From Limisphaerales bacterium (GTDB lineage: Bacteria > Verrucomicrobiota > Verrucomicrobiia > Limisphaerales > UBA11358): 6,573 nucleotides of DNA. The stretch lies in contig PKZR01000267.1 of assembly GCA_003133815.1 (NCBI GenBank), positions 476 to 7,048 on the forward strand. The letters run 5' to 3'. The notes under the pieces were generated by a model. That model did not search any database, was not told where the DNA came from, and saw only the letters and a list, made by a program, of their open reading frames with translations. The translations under genes and the position numbers were made by a program. Position 1 is the first letter of the stretch. The number at the start of each line of letters is the position of its first letter. This document shows, piece by piece, positions 5,411-6,573 of this stretch.

Positions 5411-6573
5411 CTACACAGTGCCGGTCGGCACTCCGTCGCGCTGGAGATTAAACAGGCCGGTGTGACCTTGCAACTGGGTCTGGTCAATGGGCACGTTGTT
5501 TTGCTGTTGAATCATGACCAGGCCGGGGACGCGGGCAGCGAGCAACAACGAAAGATTAAGCGGCTTGGGCACGGGCAGTTGTGCGGAGAGCAGGATTTCG
5601 CCAAATTTGCGGCGGCTGGAAGCAAAAAGTTCCGGCGCACTGGCTTCGACCATCCAAAACGTTTCTGGCAGATGGTTTTGAAATTTTTGAACGAGGGCCG
5701 GTTCCAAGCCGACATAATCGCGTGAGCGCAATGATTGGAGGTGGGCAATATAATCGGCTTTACGAATCAAAGCCGTGCGCAGGACGAGCAAACCGCACCG
5801 TTGAAAAACTGCAAATCGGTCATACCAATCCTGTCCGAGCCGGGGGAAACGCTTGACAATGGCACCAAAGAAATCAAAGCCGATGGCTTCGGCCTCCACT
5901 GCATTGAACGGCGTTACCTGTGTTTTAAGCCCGTAAATGATGCGAAAATTGTCTTTTTTGAGGAAGTGACGCGGCATGCAATAGTAAGGGCCAAAATTAT
6001 CGTCGTGAACGACATAGCTACTCAACCAACTTTCGCTTGGAAAATAACTCAGCTTGCCACCGAAGTAGGATCGTTGCGCATCCGGCACCCAAGTATCATC
6101 GTTAAACGTGTGGCCGATTACGGGAATGACGTGGCGGGGTGAACCATCTGGCCCCGGCGTTGGTTCGTCCAATTCAAATCCAACGAGCGCCGGGCAGCCC
6201 GATTCAATAAAGCCGTAAAGATCGCGTTGAAATTCGGTTGGCAAATCAAGTTGCTGACGCGGCTCGTGGACGATTTTTTCGAAATTGACGCCAAGATTGT
6301 TCAATATATTTTCGATGTCCTGCGGGAGAATCCCGCGACTTTCACCTATTTTTCGGTTTTGATGGTCAATGCCCGCCAGCGCATTCAACCGCGCATAAGA
6401 CACGTCCGCAGCGGGCAGCATACACGCCAGCGCTGAACGCAAACTGACATGGGCGCAAACAAAAGTGAGGTCGTTTTGTTGCGCGTAGAGCACGCCGGTT
6501 ATAGCAAATGTTCCGAGCGTGGTTTTAACCTGATAAATTTTAGAACAGTGGATAAACCCATATTTCCCAAATA
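5411..6573 (-). CDS. Unrecognised protein with possible C39/papain-like cysteine peptidase core (5' end outside window)
   Basis: The frame ends at TAG 5413-5411 and stays open to the right edge. The first in-frame start visible is a GTG at 6493, but it has no ribosome site, and the codons before it read as plausible protein (KIYQVKTTLGTFAITGVLYAQ), so the N-terminus probably lies outside the window. Counting from that GTG: C13 in AQQNDLTFVCAHVSLRSAL resembles the QQ...C...A-R entry of C39-like peptidases. A helical region with PQDIENILNNLGV (57-69) follows. RHVIPVIGHTFNDDTW (120-135) supplies a candidate histidine, H121, and VVHDDNFGPYYC (161-172) a candidate aspartate. The remaining 170 residues show no domain I recognise. 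No membrane segment is evident. The order Cys, His, Asp fits a papain fold, but enzymatic activity is inference. It could be a non-catalytic relative. The upstream gene context is missing. Confidence 0.75.
   Translation of the reverse strand, partial: FGKYGFIHCSKIYQVKTTLGTFAITGVLYAQQNDLTFVCAHVSLRSALACMLPAADVSYARLNALAGIDHQNRKIGESRGILPQDIENILNNLGVNFEKIVHEPRQQLDLPTEFQRDLYGFIESGCPALVGFELDEPTPGPDGSPRHVIPVIGHTFNDDTWVPDAQRSYFGGKLSYFPSESWLSSYVVHDDNFGPYYCMPRHFLKKDNFRIIYGLKTQVTPFNAVEAEAIGFDFFGAIVKRFPRLGQDWYDRFAVFQRCGLLVLRTALIRKADYIAHLQSLRSRDYVGLEPALVQKFQNHLPETFWMVEASAPELFASSRRKFGEILLSAQLPVPKPLNLSLLLAARVPGLVMIQQQNNVPIDQTQLQGHTGLFNLQRDGVPTGTV

Noticed and set aside
6491..6493. GTG as the true start of the C39-like gene
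   Set aside because: No Shine-Dalgarno sequence precedes it, and the upstream in-frame codons remain open to the window edge and look like continuing protein.

Overview
The window reads as a chromosomal stretch of a moderately GC-rich bacterium, most likely a member of the Verrucomicrobiota. This placement is an inference. It rests on a MoxR / DUF58 / TgpA-type transglutaminase gene cluster, on a near-palindromic intergenic repeat built from AATGAAGAA / GCAGAATGA units of a kind I associate with that phylum, and on weak or absent Shine-Dalgarno sequences in front of two of the genes. No rRNA, tRNA or other taxonomic marker is present.

Left part (1-3908, + strand): three genes run in one direction. 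They are the last 100 codons of a MoxR-family AAA+ ATPase, a complete DUF58 protein, and a complete TgpA-like membrane protein with an extracytoplasmic transglutaminase/protease domain. The DUF58 stop and the transglutaminase start overlap as ATGA, so these two are probably translationally coupled. The trio is a classic conserved cluster. The MoxR ATPase is thought to act as a chaperone on the vWA-like DUF58 partner, while the transglutaminase-fold protein works at the cell envelope; the exact substrate is not known. A stem-forming repeat of about 90 bp sits between moxR and the DUF58 gene and ends only a few bases before the DUF58 GTG start.

Middle (3909-4222): a gene-free spacer of 314 bp. 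It holds a possible weak hairpin terminator, a perfect 10-bp tandem duplication and a long G tract, and no convincing gene.

Right part (- strand): an IS1-family-like insertion sequence occupies roughly 4200-5320, with a single uninterrupted transposase gene. The transposase has an N-terminal zinc ribbon, an HTH and a DDE-type core whose third acidic residue appears to be Asp instead of Glu. Beyond it is the 3' portion of a gene for an unrecognised protein with a possible papain/C39-like cysteine-peptidase core. Its frame stays open to the right edge, so its N-terminus lies outside the window.

I see no CRISPR array, no defence island and no clearly new multi-gene system. The items most worth a second look are the C39-like protein, the repeat placed at the DUF58 start, and the altered catalytic triad and uncertain ends of the insertion sequence.
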